DNA of 32,119 nucleotides from Caryophanales bacterium UBA5455 (GTDB lineage Bacteria; Bacillota_I; Bacilli_A; RFN20; CAG-826). Positions within the stretch are counted from its first letter, which is position 1. Each line of letters opens with the position of its first letter. This document shows, piece by piece, positions 7,627 to 16,550 of this stretch. The notes below the pieces were generated by a model. That model was not told where the DNA came from, ran no database searches, and saw only the letters and a program-made list of their open reading frames with translations. A program made the position numbers and the translations under genes. The DNA lies in contig DIQT01000011.1 in NCBI GenBank assembly GCA_002427365.1, forward strand, positions 38,109 through 70,227, written 5' to 3'.

Positions 7627-9063
7627 ATGAGTTTAAAACAAAACCCGACTAACGCTGAACGCGAAACCCCAATTGAAGCGAGTTTTGCCCCCTTACCACG
7701 TCCAGGCCGGCGGTGGGGCGCGGCGATAATTGACTTACTATTATTTATTGTGTTATTTTTAGGATCATTTTATGGTGCGGTCCAACCGATTTTAAAAGCC
7801 ACCGTTGATCTAAGTGAACACCAACAAGCGTATTATCTTGATATACACAATTCGCATTTATATGCGATTTCCGCGTATGTTGATAAAGACGGAAAAGAAA
7901 TAACTGTTGAAGATGAACCATATGCTCCAACTTATCCTAATGGTGCGGTGGGCTTTAAAGGATATACCACTAAAGCAAAATACGACAAAAGTGAAGCAAT
8001 TTATCGCTTTTACACGGAATATAAATTAGGCAGAGTTTCAGAAACCGAAGATGACATTAAAATTTTATATTCAAAAACTGGTAAAGAAGTTAGCGAAAAA
8101 CTCATTAATTTCCGGTTAGATGAAAATGCAATTATCGAAAAACAACTCGATGAATTTGGCCTAGCGGTCGAAGGTGAAGAAAATAACGAAAATACCATCG
8201 ATCCGATTTATATAACGGTCGAAAAATTTAAAGATGACCCGCTGACATGGTTTAATGAACGGGTATTACAAGTTGGTCAACCCATAAAAGATGGCGAACC
8301 ATTATTTGTGTGGGCGCTTGAAGATGATGAAGATATTGATGGTCTAGCGGAAAATGAAGAAGTGCCAAGCGAAATAACTTCGGAAGTAACAAGTGAAGAA
8401 ACACCAGTTGTTAAACAACACTTTTTACCCCAAGGCGTCAAAATTGCTGAAGGTAAAGAAGAAACCGTTGATGCATATTTTGAAAATCTTTATAGCGCAG
8501 TTATTAGCAAAGATTTCCAAATGGAAGCTGATTATCAAATTGTTAATCAATATGTTTTTATTGGCACAATTATCGCGCTTTCCTTTAGTTCATTAATTGT
8601 TTACTTATTGTTCCCCTTAGTGTTTAAACACGGCGCGACCTTAGGTAAGAAAATGTTAGGATTAGGCGTTGTTAATACATATGGATATAAAGCGAAGTGG
8701 TGGCAACATATCGCCCGCTACTTTGGCTTATATTTATTTACCTTACTCCTTGATTTCATTATCATTAGTTATGGTATCTTATCGATGCCGATTATTACGT
8801 TCATTTCCTTTACGATGGGAATGTTTGGTAAAAAGAACCGGGCTTTACATGACTTTATTGCGGGAACTCGGCCCGTTAACTTAAAAGAAGCAAAAATTTA
8901 TAATAGCTATGAAGATGAATTATTAGACAATCCGTTGCCAGAAAAAGAACCGGAAGAACGCCCAAGCGAAAATACGGAATGGGTTAACTTTGAAGACCGC
9001 ATCGTTGCTCCACCTAGCGCACCAAGTGAAGTTAAGGTAAGCGATGAATCCGCTGACGAATAA
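7627..9063 (+). CDS. RDD-family membrane protein with large extracytoplasmic insert
   Basis: This is a 478-residue integral membrane protein. The N-terminal RRWGAAIID (about 28-36) leads into the first membrane segment (about 33-53), as in RDD proteins. Two further hydrophobic regions are at about 308-332 and 360-400, ending in the RDD-like RALHDFIAGTRPV. Between segments 1 and 2 lies a hydrophilic, acidic region of about 250 residues, presumably outside the cell, whereas RDD domains are usually about 150 residues in total. The last 60 residues form an acidic cytoplasmic tail. AAGGAAG lies somewhat far (about 10 bases) from the ATG. It shares an operon with its shorter paralogue 6 bases downstream. 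RDD proteins have been linked to Na+/H+ antiport in a few cases, but the function here is unknown. Confidence 0.75.
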   Translation: MSLKQNPTNAERETPIEASFAPLPRPGRRWGAAIIDLLLFIVLFLGSFYGAVQPILKATVDLSEHQQAYYLDIHNSHLYAISAYVDKDGKEITVEDEPYAPTYPNGAVGFKGYTTKAKYDKSEAIYRFYTEYKLGRVSETEDDIKILYSKTGKEVSEKLINFRLDENAIIEKQLDEFGLAVEGEENNENTIDPIYITVEKFKDDPLTWFNERVLQVGQPIKDGEPLFVWALEDDEDIDGLAENEEVPSEITSEVTSEETPVVKQHFLPQGVKIAEGKEETVDAYFENLYSAVISKDFQMEADYQIVNQYVFIGTIIALSFSSLIVYLLFPLVFKHGATLGKKMLGLGVVNTYGYKAKWWQHIARYFGLYLFTLLLDFIIISYGILSMPIITFISFTMGMFGKKNRALHDFIAGTRPVNLKEAKIYNSYEDELLDNPLPEKEPEERPSENTEWVNFEDRIVAPPSAPSEVKVSDESADE

Positions 9064-9069
9064 TTAACA

Positions 9070-10008
9070 ATGAAGCATATTCAACCACCAAAATTAAGTA
9101 GACGCATTGTTGCGCTCTTATTTGATTTAATTGTTTTGTTATTAGTGACAGAAGTTACTTATTTTTTAGTGACGACAAAAATCTTAACAAATCATTTAGG
9201 TGGTGCCGAACTTAATAACCAAATAACGATTGTTCAAAAAGCAAGCAATCTTTATGGGATTAAAGAAAATGGTCTTTTTGAAGAACCTAATAGTGAAAAA
9301 AAGCCGGAAGCATTATATAAATATTATGTGGAGTCTAATTTGGCGCCTAAGCAATATACCGCTGACCTTTATTATGATGAAATTTTAAAGCGGACCGATG
9401 ATACCGTTTCATTATTTGCGTGGAATGTGACAATATCAAGTGAAACGCCATGGGATATTAAGGTTTTAACGGGCAAAGAAATAGCGGCGGAAGCATTTTA
9501 TAAAACCGCGTGGCAAAAGGCGGCGCGGGAATTTATCGATTCCGAAACATATAGCCAATATGCTGATCCATTATTAAAACTTGAATCAGAAGGTCATATT
9601 ATTACAATGGCAATTTTTATTTTCGTTGTCTTTTTACTCATCCCGTCATTTACACCACATGGAGCAACACTTGGCGAATTATTAACCCAAATTGGGCATG
9701 TCACGATGTATGGGTATAAAATGAGCAAAGGTCAAAAAGCATATCGCGCGATGACGGGCATCTTAGTTAATTGGATTGGCCTCATCTTTGCGGTCCCAAT
9801 TGTTTCTCTCGTAATTATGAGCATTCGAAAAGATGGTCGAACATTAACCGATTTAGGTGCTGGATCATTAACCGTTGATATTAAAAATTCGATGATTTTC
9901 AATAATATTACGGAAGAAGAGGAGTTTAATGCACTCTTAGCTGATCAAAAAGCCGCAATTGATGACTGGCACGAAGAAAATCTTTTACCTGAAAGTAATG
10001 ACAAGTGA
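9070..10008 (+). CDS. RDD-family membrane protein, shorter paralogue
   Basis: This 312-residue protein has the same layout as the preceding gene: KLSRRIVALLFD then a membrane segment (about 12-35), an extracytoplasmic stretch of about 140 residues, membrane segments at about 178-200 and 230-258, and a degenerate RDD end GRTLTDLGAGSLTV. Both proteins carry a HGATLG motif just after membrane segment 2, which supports common descent. The start lies 6 bases after the upstream stop and no clear binding site precedes it, so translation is probably coupled. It is one of only two genes here ending in TGA. A hetero-oligomer with the first RDD protein is a reasonable inference. Confidence 0.72.
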   Translation: MKHIQPPKLSRRIVALLFDLIVLLLVTEVTYFLVTTKILTNHLGGAELNNQITIVQKASNLYGIKENGLFEEPNSEKKPEALYKYYVESNLAPKQYTADLYYDEILKRTDDTVSLFAWNVTISSETPWDIKVLTGKEIAAEAFYKTAWQKAAREFIDSETYSQYADPLLKLESEGHIITMAIFIFVVFLLIPSFTPHGATLGELLTQIGHVTMYGYKMSKGQKAYRAMTGILVNWIGLIFAVPIVSLVIMSIRKDGRTLTDLGAGSLTVDIKNSMIFNNITEEEEFNALLADQKAAIDDWHEENLLPESNDK

Positions 10009-10204
10009 ACCAAAATATAGTATATTTAAGTGCTTGAAAGAAATAAAAATATAAAATTCTTAATTGCGTTTATCAATCTGACCTAGAAGTCTAATTCACT
10101 TAAAAACTACTCTTAGAATATATAACAGTTCGTCGATTTATGTTATTATTAAATTACTAAAGTTTGATATTAAAAACAAAAGGTTTTTATTAGGAGGATA
10201 TAAT
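10009..10204 (+). other. Intergenic region before the ABC importer operon
   Basis: These 196 very AT-rich bases hold no open frame I can support. No convincing -35/-10 pair is seen; TATAAC (10121-10126) and TATTAT (10144-10149) are possible -10 boxes without good partners. TAAAAAC (10171-10177) and GTTTTTA (10183-10189) form a 7-bp AT hairpin directly ahead of the AGGAGG (10192-10197) of the ATPase gene. TTTAAGTG (10025-10032) has its exact inverted copy at 10097-10104. Confidence 0.4.
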
Positions 10205-11584
10205 ATGGAAGTTAGGCTAGAAAACCTTACTAAGGTGTTTCCTGGCAAAGGGACGGGCAAAAACAAAGCCCCTGATGTTTACGCTGTCAATGACGTTACT
10301 TTAACGGTCGAAGACGGCAAATTACTTGGGTTGTTAGGACCTTCCGGTTGTGGTAAATCTACAACGCTTTATTTAATCGCTGGTTTGCATAAACCATCAG
10401 GAGGGAAAGTGTTTTTCGGCGAAACTGACATGACAAATGTCCCACCCGAAAATCGTGGAATTGGCTTAGTTTTCCAAAACTATGCGCTATATCCCCACTT
10501 AACGGTTCGCCAAAATATCGGCTTCCCGCTTGATAACGTTCGGCCACGGTTAACTAAGGAAGAAAAAGAAGAAGTAATTCAACAAGTTGCTGCTTTAGTC
10601 GACATTCACAATCTACTTGATCGTAAACCAAAAGAACTTTCCGGTGGACAACAACAACGGGTTGCAATTGCGCGTGCGCTTTCTAAACACCCAAAAGTCT
10701 TATTACTTGATGAACCATTAAGTAACCTTGACGCTCGGTTACGGTTACAAACACGGGAAGAAATTCGTCGCATTCAACGGGAAGCGAACGTTACAACAAT
10801 TTTCGTTACGCATGACCAAGAAGAAGCAATGTCAATTTCCGATACCATCGTTGTTATGGATCATGGAATCGTTCAACAAATGGACGCGCCCCAAGTAGTT
10901 TACGATGAACCAATTAACTTATTTGTTGCAAAATTCTTAGGTAGCCCCGCGATTAATATTTTTGATGGCGAACTTAAAAATGGTGCGCTTTATATTGATG
11001 GCAAAAAATATGATACTGGTAAAGAATATGCCTCAAAAGGTGAATTCTCATTATTAGATAAAGGCATTTTTGCTCATGCGGTTGATCATGGCTTTAAACA
11101 ATTAGAAGAAGAATATTTTGCAATGCTTGAAGGTCGCGCAACGCGGCATGTTCATGATGCTGAAGCTGATGAAGAAGGAAATGTTCCAACCGAATTAGTT
11201 CCATTTGAATTAAACCGTGAAAGTATCTTCGATTATATTTGTGAACATGGTTACACGGGAAAATATGAAGATTTCTCCTTAGCGGTTGATTTACTGCGCG
11301 AAGAAAAGAAAAATAATCGCCCAGTTAAAGTTGGAATTCGTCCGGAAGCGTTCTCGAGGGTTCCTGTTGCAACAAAAGGCGTTATTCCTGTTGACATTTT
11401 CTTTATTGAACATAAAGGCCGCGATATTTCCATTATCGGTAAGGTCCACGGACAAGAAGGTAAAGACCGTGTCCGCATTATTATTCCTGCAGAAGAACGG
11501 GTAAACGTTATTGGCAAAGAAAAAATTGATTTATACGCCAAGAGATTTTACGTATTTGAAAATAGCGGCACGAGAATTAAATAG
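10205..11584 (+). CDS. ABC transporter ATPase, MalK/UgpC/MsmX type, with C-terminal insert
   Basis: This 459-residue ATPase powers the importer encoded downstream. Walker A is GPSGCGKST (45-53), the Q-loop glutamine is Q91, the signature is LSGGQ (145-149), Walker B is LLLDE (166-170) and the switch histidine is H203. QNYALYPHLT and the DEPLSNLDARLR stretch are typical of CUT1 ATPases. The TOBE-type regulatory part is recognised by VGIRPEAF (376-383). Family members are usually about 360-380 residues; the excess lies at about 275-370, a charged segment between FDG and VGIRPE with no counterpart that I recognise. The start follows AGGAGG at the right distance. The next gene begins immediately after the stop codon. 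The solute cannot be deduced from the ATPase. Confidence 0.93.
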   Translation: MEVRLENLTKVFPGKGTGKNKAPDVYAVNDVTLTVEDGKLLGLLGPSGCGKSTTLYLIAGLHKPSGGKVFFGETDMTNVPPENRGIGLVFQNYALYPHLTVRQNIGFPLDNVRPRLTKEEKEEVIQQVAALVDIHNLLDRKPKELSGGQQQRVAIARALSKHPKVLLLDEPLSNLDARLRLQTREEIRRIQREANVTTIFVTHDQEEAMSISDTIVVMDHGIVQQMDAPQVVYDEPINLFVAKFLGSPAINIFDGELKNGALYIDGKKYDTGKEYASKGEFSLLDKGIFAHAVDHGFKQLEEEYFAMLEGRATRHVHDAEADEEGNVPTELVPFELNRESIFDYICEHGYTGKYEDFSLAVDLLREEKKNNRPVKVGIRPEAFSRVPVATKGVIPVDIFFIEHKGRDISIIGKVHGQEGKDRVRIIIPAEERVNVIGKEKIDLYAKRFYVFENSGTRIK

Positions 11585-11596
11585 GGGGGTATGAAA

Positions 11597-12775
11597 ATGG
11601 AACATAACAATGACCAATTAAAATACCCAGAAACTGAAGTTACGTTAGATAGCGAAGTAGTTGAAGAACCATTTGTTCATAATGATGGTTCCGCTGCTTC
11701 AATCGCTGGAAAAGAATGGAAAACGTTTGAAGTTAAAAAACGTAAATCCAAATTTCAAATGGGACACGGAGGCAAAGCATTAATCGCTTTAGGACCAACG
11801 CTTGTCTTTTTAGTGCTCTTTACTTTTTACCCAATTGTTAACACATTCTTAATTAGTTTTATTGAAAACTTCCGGTGGGTAAAGCATTCGGGTTCATTTG
11901 CTATTAGTAACTATTTCAACGGTATTGCGGAAATTAAAAACTGGGAAACATCGACACCACCAGATGCGATGGTGTGGAGTTTTAAGAACTTTAAAACGGT
12001 ATTTGGTGATCCAGACTTTGGAAATGCAATTATAAACACACTAATTATTACTGTTATTTCGGTTCCACTTAGTATTTTTATTTCATTATTACTCGCCGTC
12101 TTCTTAAACTCAATTAAGTTTATGCGCGGATTTTATCAAACAATTTTCTTCCTTCCTTACGTAACAAATACGATTGCGATTGGGATGGTATTTAGTATTA
12201 TGTTTAAGGGGTATACGGTTACTTCTGAAGGTATTTATCAAAGCCAAGGACTTATTAATAAGTTCTTAGGGTGGTTTGGGGTTCGCCCACAAAACTGGGT
12301 AACACTAACCGCACCACGATTTAATAGTGGAGTGGCAATTATTGTTTATAACATTTGGAACAGTATTGCGTTTAAAGTTCTCGTCTTTATGAGTGGTTTA
12401 CAAAGTATTGATAAACAATATTATGACGCTGCTCGAATTGATGGTTCAAATAGATTGACAATCTTTAGAAGAATTACGTTACCACTATTAAGTCCACAAG
12501 TTCTTTATATTATGATTACATCGACGATTGGTTCGTTTAAGATGTATACAAGTGTTATTTCGTTATTCTCAAACAGTGAAGCCAACAATGGTGCTGGTAG
12601 CTTTGGTGGACCAGTCCACAAGGAATGGTTAACAATCGTCGGTTATATTTATATTAACCGGGCACGAACTGAAACGTTAGCCGTTGCTTCCGCTGGCGCA
12701 GTTGTTTTATTAGGCATTATATTAGTTATTACCGCGGTTCAAATGCAAGTAAGCAAGAAACGCGTACATTATTAG
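11597..12775 (+). CDS. ABC importer permease, MalF/UgpA type
   Basis: This is the first of two inner-membrane channel subunits. A hydrophilic N-terminus of about 60 residues is followed by membrane segments starting at ALIALGPTLVFLVLFTFYP. The cytoplasmic EAA loop that contacts the ATPase is visible as DAARIDGSNRLTIFRRITLP. The start at 11597 is preferred over the ATG at 11591 because the only binding site, GGGGGG at 11584-11589, overlaps the upstream stop and sits one base from 11591 but seven from 11597. Using 11591 would add only Met-Lys. The downstream partner follows after 15 bases. This is a CUT1-type architecture, most often used for oligosaccharides or glycerol phosphates, but the solute is not shown. 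Confidence 0.92.
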   Translation: MEHNNDQLKYPETEVTLDSEVVEEPFVHNDGSAASIAGKEWKTFEVKKRKSKFQMGHGGKALIALGPTLVFLVLFTFYPIVNTFLISFIENFRWVKHSGSFAISNYFNGIAEIKNWETSTPPDAMVWSFKNFKTVFGDPDFGNAIINTLIITVISVPLSIFISLLLAVFLNSIKFMRGFYQTIFFLPYVTNTIAIGMVFSIMFKGYTVTSEGIYQSQGLINKFLGWFGVRPQNWVTLTAPRFNSGVAIIVYNIWNSIAFKVLVFMSGLQSIDKQYYDAARIDGSNRLTIFRRITLPLLSPQVLYIMITSTIGSFKMYTSVISLFSNSEANNGAGSFGGPVHKEWLTIVGYIYINRARTETLAVASAGAVVLLGIILVITAVQMQVSKKRVHY

Positions 12776-12790
12776 GAAAGGAGACAAGAC

Positions 12791-13738
12791 ATGGCTAGAG
12801 AAAATAATCAAGATATGTATTTCGCCGATAAGCGGTCTCAACAAATTTGGCGAGCAAAACATATTATTTCACGGATCTTTCTGTATTTATTTTTAACATT
12901 ATTTGCTTTGTTTATTTTGCTACCTTTCTGGTTCATGGTTATTACAAGTTTAAAGCATCCTGATGCATATGACGCTGAACGTATTAATAGTGTCGTAAAA
13001 CTATGGGCTGACCATCCGACAATTTATAACTTCCAAGTTATTTTTGGGATGCCAATGGAGGGAGAAGTTGCAAGTGTTAACTACAACTTCGGTCAATTCT
13101 TCCTTAATACAATTATCTTTGCCCTTATTGCAACGAGTTTAACGGTTGTGTCAACTGTTCTTACCGCTTTTGCCTTTGCAAGGCTCGACTTTAAAGGAAA
13201 AGAAGCGCTATTTGCGTTGTTATTGGCAACGATGATGATTCCTGGCGAAATGATGATCATTACCAACTATCAAACGATTGATGGGTGGATGTGGAAAAAC
13301 ACCTTCGCGGGGTTGACGCTGACAAACTTTGTTAGTGTGTTCTATATTTTCTATTTACGACAAGCATTCCAAATGATTCCGAACGAACTTTATTTAGCAA
13401 GTAAAGTTGATGGCTATGGTGAATTCCAATATTTATGGAAAGTTATGATTCCAGTGGCAATGCCCACAATTACAACAATTACCATTTTATCCGTCATGGG
13501 CGCATGGAACGCTTATATTTGGCCGCGCTTAATCGCCAATGGGACTCACCCCAAATTTGGTAATGATATGCGGCTTGTTAGTAACGGGTTGATGTCGTTA
13601 TTTAAGAGTGCAGCGGATGGGAAAGATACCATCGTTATTGCTGGCTCCATGGTAGTTACTGCACCTTTACTTTTAATCTTCGTTATCTTCCGACAATACA
13701 TTATGCGCGGAGTATCTCGGAGTGGGATTAAAGGATAG
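12791..13738 (+). CDS. ABC importer permease, MalG/UgpE type
   Basis: This 315-residue protein is the second channel subunit and pairs with the MalF-type protein upstream. Membrane segments begin at IFLYLFLTLFALFILLPFWF and continue through the typical MalG pattern. The EAA loop reads LASKVDGYGEFQYLWKVMIP, with the conserved Gly, and a further hydrophobic segment near the end precedes the cytoplasmic RQYIMRGVSRSGIKG, a very common MalG-type C-terminus (FQRYFVRGLTAGAVKG in relatives). AAAGGAGA upstream supports the start. It sits between the MalF-type gene and the binding lipoprotein. Confidence 0.93.
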   Translation: MARENNQDMYFADKRSQQIWRAKHIISRIFLYLFLTLFALFILLPFWFMVITSLKHPDAYDAERINSVVKLWADHPTIYNFQVIFGMPMEGEVASVNYNFGQFFLNTIIFALIATSLTVVSTVLTAFAFARLDFKGKEALFALLLATMMIPGEMMIITNYQTIDGWMWKNTFAGLTLTNFVSVFYIFYLRQAFQMIPNELYLASKVDGYGEFQYLWKVMIPVAMPTITTITILSVMGAWNAYIWPRLIANGTHPKFGNDMRLVSNGLMSLFKSAADGKDTIVIAGSMVVTAPLLLIFVIFRQYIMRGVSRSGIKG

Positions 13739-13743
13739 ATAGG

Positions 13744-13752
13744 TGTTATAAT
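13744..13752 (+). promoter_or_regulatory. Possible extended -10 promoter before the binding-protein gene
   Basis: TG-T-TATAAT matches an extended -10 element just after the MalG-type gene, with no clear -35 upstream. It could raise expression of the binding lipoprotein above that of the membrane subunits, as is often needed for binding proteins. The motif is seen; activity is inferred. Confidence 0.35.
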
Positions 13753-13791
13753 AAATTTAGAAGGAAACAAAATATAGAAAGGAACAAAAAT

Positions 13792-15249
13792 ATGAAGATG
13801 AAAAAGACAAGACTATTCATTCTAACAGGCGCACTCGCAATGTTATTAGCTGGGTGCGGAGACAATGACAAGCGGACAAAGATTAATTTTTGGGCAGGCT
13901 TTGGTACGAAAATTAGTGATAACCTTAAGGCGCAAATTGCCGAATATAACAAAAACGGCAAATATTCTGAAAATTACCGAATTGCTTACGAGAGCGATGG
14001 AACTGGTTACGATAACTTATTAGATAAGATTTCACTATCAGTCACAAACTCAACTTATCCACACCTTGCCGTTGGTTATCCTGACCACATGGCGAGTTAT
14101 ATCGCATCAAATATTTTAAAAAACATTGATGGCTATCTTGCTCAAGAAGCAGCGGATGAAAACTCAAAATTTGATATTGATGATTACATTGCAGACTACA
14201 TGGTTGAAAACACATCACTTGAAACCGATAAAGATGGTAATGATTTAACATGGGGTTTACCCTTAAATAAATCGACGGAAGTTATGGTTGTTAATAAAAC
14301 ACTACTTGGTTTCCTCCAATCAGAAGATTCAACAATTAAAGTTCCTGAAACATGGGCTGAAGTTGAAGAAGTTGGTAAAAAGATTCGTACAGTAATGAAT
14401 GCAAATTTTAAAACCACACAAACCTTTGATGGTAAAACTTTAGATTTTAACTTCGATGCGTCAGAATTCCGGCCAATTGCCTGGGATTCAACCTCTAACA
14501 TGTTTATTACGTTAGTTCGTTCATGGGGCGGCGTATATACGTCTGCCGAAAGTTATAAAAAAGGATATTATCAATTTGATTCTGATCCAACCCGCGAAAT
14601 GTTAACTTATTTTAGAGATTTAGCGGATGATGAAATTATTGGTGTCCCCGGAACTTGGGGTGAAACAAGTTATTGTTCAACTCAATTCCTCGCGCTTAAA
14701 ACAGTATTTACAATTTCTAGTAGTGCTGGTCTAGACTATAATATTCCAAATAAAGGAGCGTTTGAACTTGAAGTTCATCCAATTCCTTATAAAGACGCAG
14801 ATTCCAAAGTAGTTATTTCTCAAGGTACGAACATTGTTATGTTTAAACAAGGCACATCCGAAGAACAAGATGTTGCTTGGGACTTCATGAAATATATTAC
14901 TTCTGAAGTTAATGACGTTTTTGCCTCACAAAACGCGTATTTCCCTGTAACGACTACCATGCTTAATTCTGATTTATATAAGAATTTCCTTGCTAGTGGT
15001 AAAGGCGAAAATGTTACGGCAAAAGAAAAAGCTTATGTTGATGCCGCCGGCGTTAACGCTGATATTTATTCTGATGAATCGTGGAATAAATTCGTTGACC
15101 CAGGCTTCTTAGGAAGTAGCACAATCCGCTCAGCAGTTGGTACAATTATTCCTAACCTTTTCGTTACTGAAAAAGATAGCAAACCAATGACCATCCAAGA
15201 AGCGATTGATGCAGCGACAAGCAGTTTATCTAAATATAAACCTAAATAA
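13792..15249 (+). CDS. Extracellular solute-binding lipoprotein of the ABC importer
   Basis: This 485-residue protein is the substrate receptor anchored to the outer face of the membrane. MKMKKTR, a hydrophobic stretch and lipobox LAGC with Cys22 form a type II signal peptide. After it, KINFWAGFG matches the first strand of family 1 (CUT1) binding proteins, and NIVMFKQGTSEEQDVAWDFM matches the late segment in which such proteins read like 'A-W-x-F-x-K-Y-L'. AGAAAGGA at 13776-13783 fixes the start. Its position after ATPase-permease-permease makes it the receptor for this system. It is longer than maltose-binding protein (about 400 residues). The ligand is unknown; sugars are the family default, but see the findings for another idea. 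Confidence 0.9.
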   Translation: MKMKKTRLFILTGALAMLLAGCGDNDKRTKINFWAGFGTKISDNLKAQIAEYNKNGKYSENYRIAYESDGTGYDNLLDKISLSVTNSTYPHLAVGYPDHMASYIASNILKNIDGYLAQEAADENSKFDIDDYIADYMVENTSLETDKDGNDLTWGLPLNKSTEVMVVNKTLLGFLQSEDSTIKVPETWAEVEEVGKKIRTVMNANFKTTQTFDGKTLDFNFDASEFRPIAWDSTSNMFITLVRSWGGVYTSAESYKKGYYQFDSDPTREMLTYFRDLADDEIIGVPGTWGETSYCSTQFLALKTVFTISSSAGLDYNIPNKGAFELEVHPIPYKDADSKVVISQGTNIVMFKQGTSEEQDVAWDFMKYITSEVNDVFASQNAYFPVTTTMLNSDLYKNFLASGKGENVTAKEKAYVDAAGVNADIYSDESWNKFVDPGFLGSSTIRSAVGTIIPNLFVTEKDSKPMTIQEAIDAATSSLSKYKPK

Positions 15250-15277
15250 TTAGGAAAAAATAATAAAGGAGCAAAGT

Positions 15278-16450
15278 ATGAAAAAAATTAAATCATTTTT
15301 ACTTGCGACTGTTGCGGTCATAACTCTTTCAAGTTGTGGTGGTAGTGTTGCGAGCGAAGAAGAACTTACTGACGAACGGTTACAACAAATTGTCGATAGT
15401 GCAATTGGTAACTACTCAATTATGACGATGGATAGTTTCCCCGTTACTGAAGAAAGTGGCGAAGAAATTAGTTTAATCGGTGATGAAAACAACTTTGTTG
15501 TCTTATCAACAAGTTTCTTAGTTGAAGGCAAATATCAAGTAGCCATTAGTTGGACACCAAATATGCGTAATGCGTTTAAATTTTCAACATTAGAATCAGG
15601 CCACATTGAAGCCAAGCCAAATTATCCTGAAGTTGGAATGCCTGACCGGGCCTATTCATTAACGGCGACGGCAAAGTTTAGAGGTGTTGAAAGCGATCCA
15701 AAGACGTACTTATTCCGCGTTGTTGCCCCAACAAAAGTTGCCAACAAAATTTCATTATTAGAAGCCCATACCGCGACTTCTGGACAAATTATTTGGATTG
15801 AAGGCCAAGTAACAAGAATTTTATTAGGCGACTACAACTCCGCCTACATTCTAGATGAAAATGGAGTTGGCTTCTCCTTATATCACATTGACTTCTCCTC
15901 AGAAGGTAAAGTTGACACGGGGACGGATAAACGCCTTATTCAAATTGGCGATTATGTTAAAGTAGTTGGTCCAAAAGGCGCTTATAATGAACAACAACAA
16001 GTTGGAAACATTACGCTTCTTGAACTTACAGAAAAACCTGCTGATTTCCCAGAAACACTTCCTGTTCACGAATTAACCGAAGACTTCTTCAAAATGAAAG
16101 ATAAAGTTCTTCCAGGGTTTGAAGAAAGTGGATATGATGGACAAAGTTCACTTGTTAAAGTTGAAGGACTTAAGTTCGATCACTGGGAAGACCGTAATGG
16201 TGAAGTAATAGATAACGCTGCTGCATTAAAGGTCGTTGGCACGAAAAATCACTTAAACGCTGTCGCGCTTTTAGGTGAAACCGAAGTATTGATTTCCTTT
16301 AACTACCACATGGGAACCGACTGCCAAAGAGAATTTATTAATTTCTTAGTTAATCTTAAGGCAGGTGAAACCTTCAATTATAAAGGGGTCCTTGGAATGT
16401 ATAGCGGTCTTAACTTACAACCAATGGCAAGTGGCGACTTATACAAATAA
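15278..16450 (+). CDS. Lipoprotein with Ig-like and OB-fold-like segments, importer accessory
   Basis: This 390-residue protein has a clear lipoprotein signal: MKKIK, a hydrophobic stretch, lipobox LSSC with Cys20. Residues about 60-150 have the pattern of a small bacterial Ig-like domain (ISW near 90, YSLTATAKFRG at 126-136, YLFRVVAP to 151). Residues about 158-250 look like an OB-fold (IIWIEGQVTRI, AYILDENGVGFSLYH, IQIGDYVKVVGPKGAY, NITLLEL). A second OB-like repeat spans about 290-388 (SLVKVEGLKF, ETFNYKGVLGMYSG, LQPMASGDLYK). These assignments are pattern reading, not a database match. The gene follows the binding protein after 28 bases with a good AAAGGAG and is followed by a terminator, so it is the last gene of the importer operon. 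Function unknown; ligand capture is inference. Confidence 0.7.
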   Translation: MKKIKSFLLATVAVITLSSCGGSVASEEELTDERLQQIVDSAIGNYSIMTMDSFPVTEESGEEISLIGDENNFVVLSTSFLVEGKYQVAISWTPNMRNAFKFSTLESGHIEAKPNYPEVGMPDRAYSLTATAKFRGVESDPKTYLFRVVAPTKVANKISLLEAHTATSGQIIWIEGQVTRILLGDYNSAYILDENGVGFSLYHIDFSSEGKVDTGTDKRLIQIGDYVKVVGPKGAYNEQQQVGNITLLELTEKPADFPETLPVHELTEDFFKMKDKVLPGFEESGYDGQSSLVKVEGLKFDHWEDRNGEVIDNAAALKVVGTKNHLNAVALLGETEVLISFNYHMGTDCQREFINFLVNLKAGETFNYKGVLGMYSGLNLQPMASGDLYK

Positions 16451-16474
16451 AGGTCGACACAAAAAATAAAATTT

Positions 16475-16502
16475 AGGGGCAACTCCGGTTGCCTCTTTTT
16501 TT
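16475..16502 (+). terminator. Intrinsic terminator of the importer operon
   Basis: AGGGGCAAC pairs with GTTGCCTCT (nine pairs, one G-U) around the loop TCCG and is followed by a run of T. It begins 25 bases after the last lipoprotein gene. Confidence 0.93.
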
Positions 16503-16511
16503 GTTTTCTAC

Positions 16512-16540
16512 TTGTCGAATCGTGTAAAAAGGGTTAAAAT
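16512..16540 (+). promoter_or_regulatory. Promoter of tRNA-Lys
   Basis: TTGTCG (16512-16517) and TAAAAT (16535-16540) are 17 bases apart. Transcription would start around 16547, a few bases before the mature tRNA. Confidence 0.7.
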
Positions 16541-16550
16541 ATAGCGATGT

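Noticed and set aside
9961..10008. Mycoplasma code 4 (TGA as Trp)
   Set aside because: TGA ends the second RDD gene and the PpaX-like gene at sensible family lengths, and all Trp codons in conserved genes are TGG.
10025..10104. 8-bp inverted copies TTTAAGTG/CACTTAAA before the ABC importer
   Set aside because: The arms are 64 bases apart in very AT-rich sequence and may be chance; noted only in the intergenic entry.
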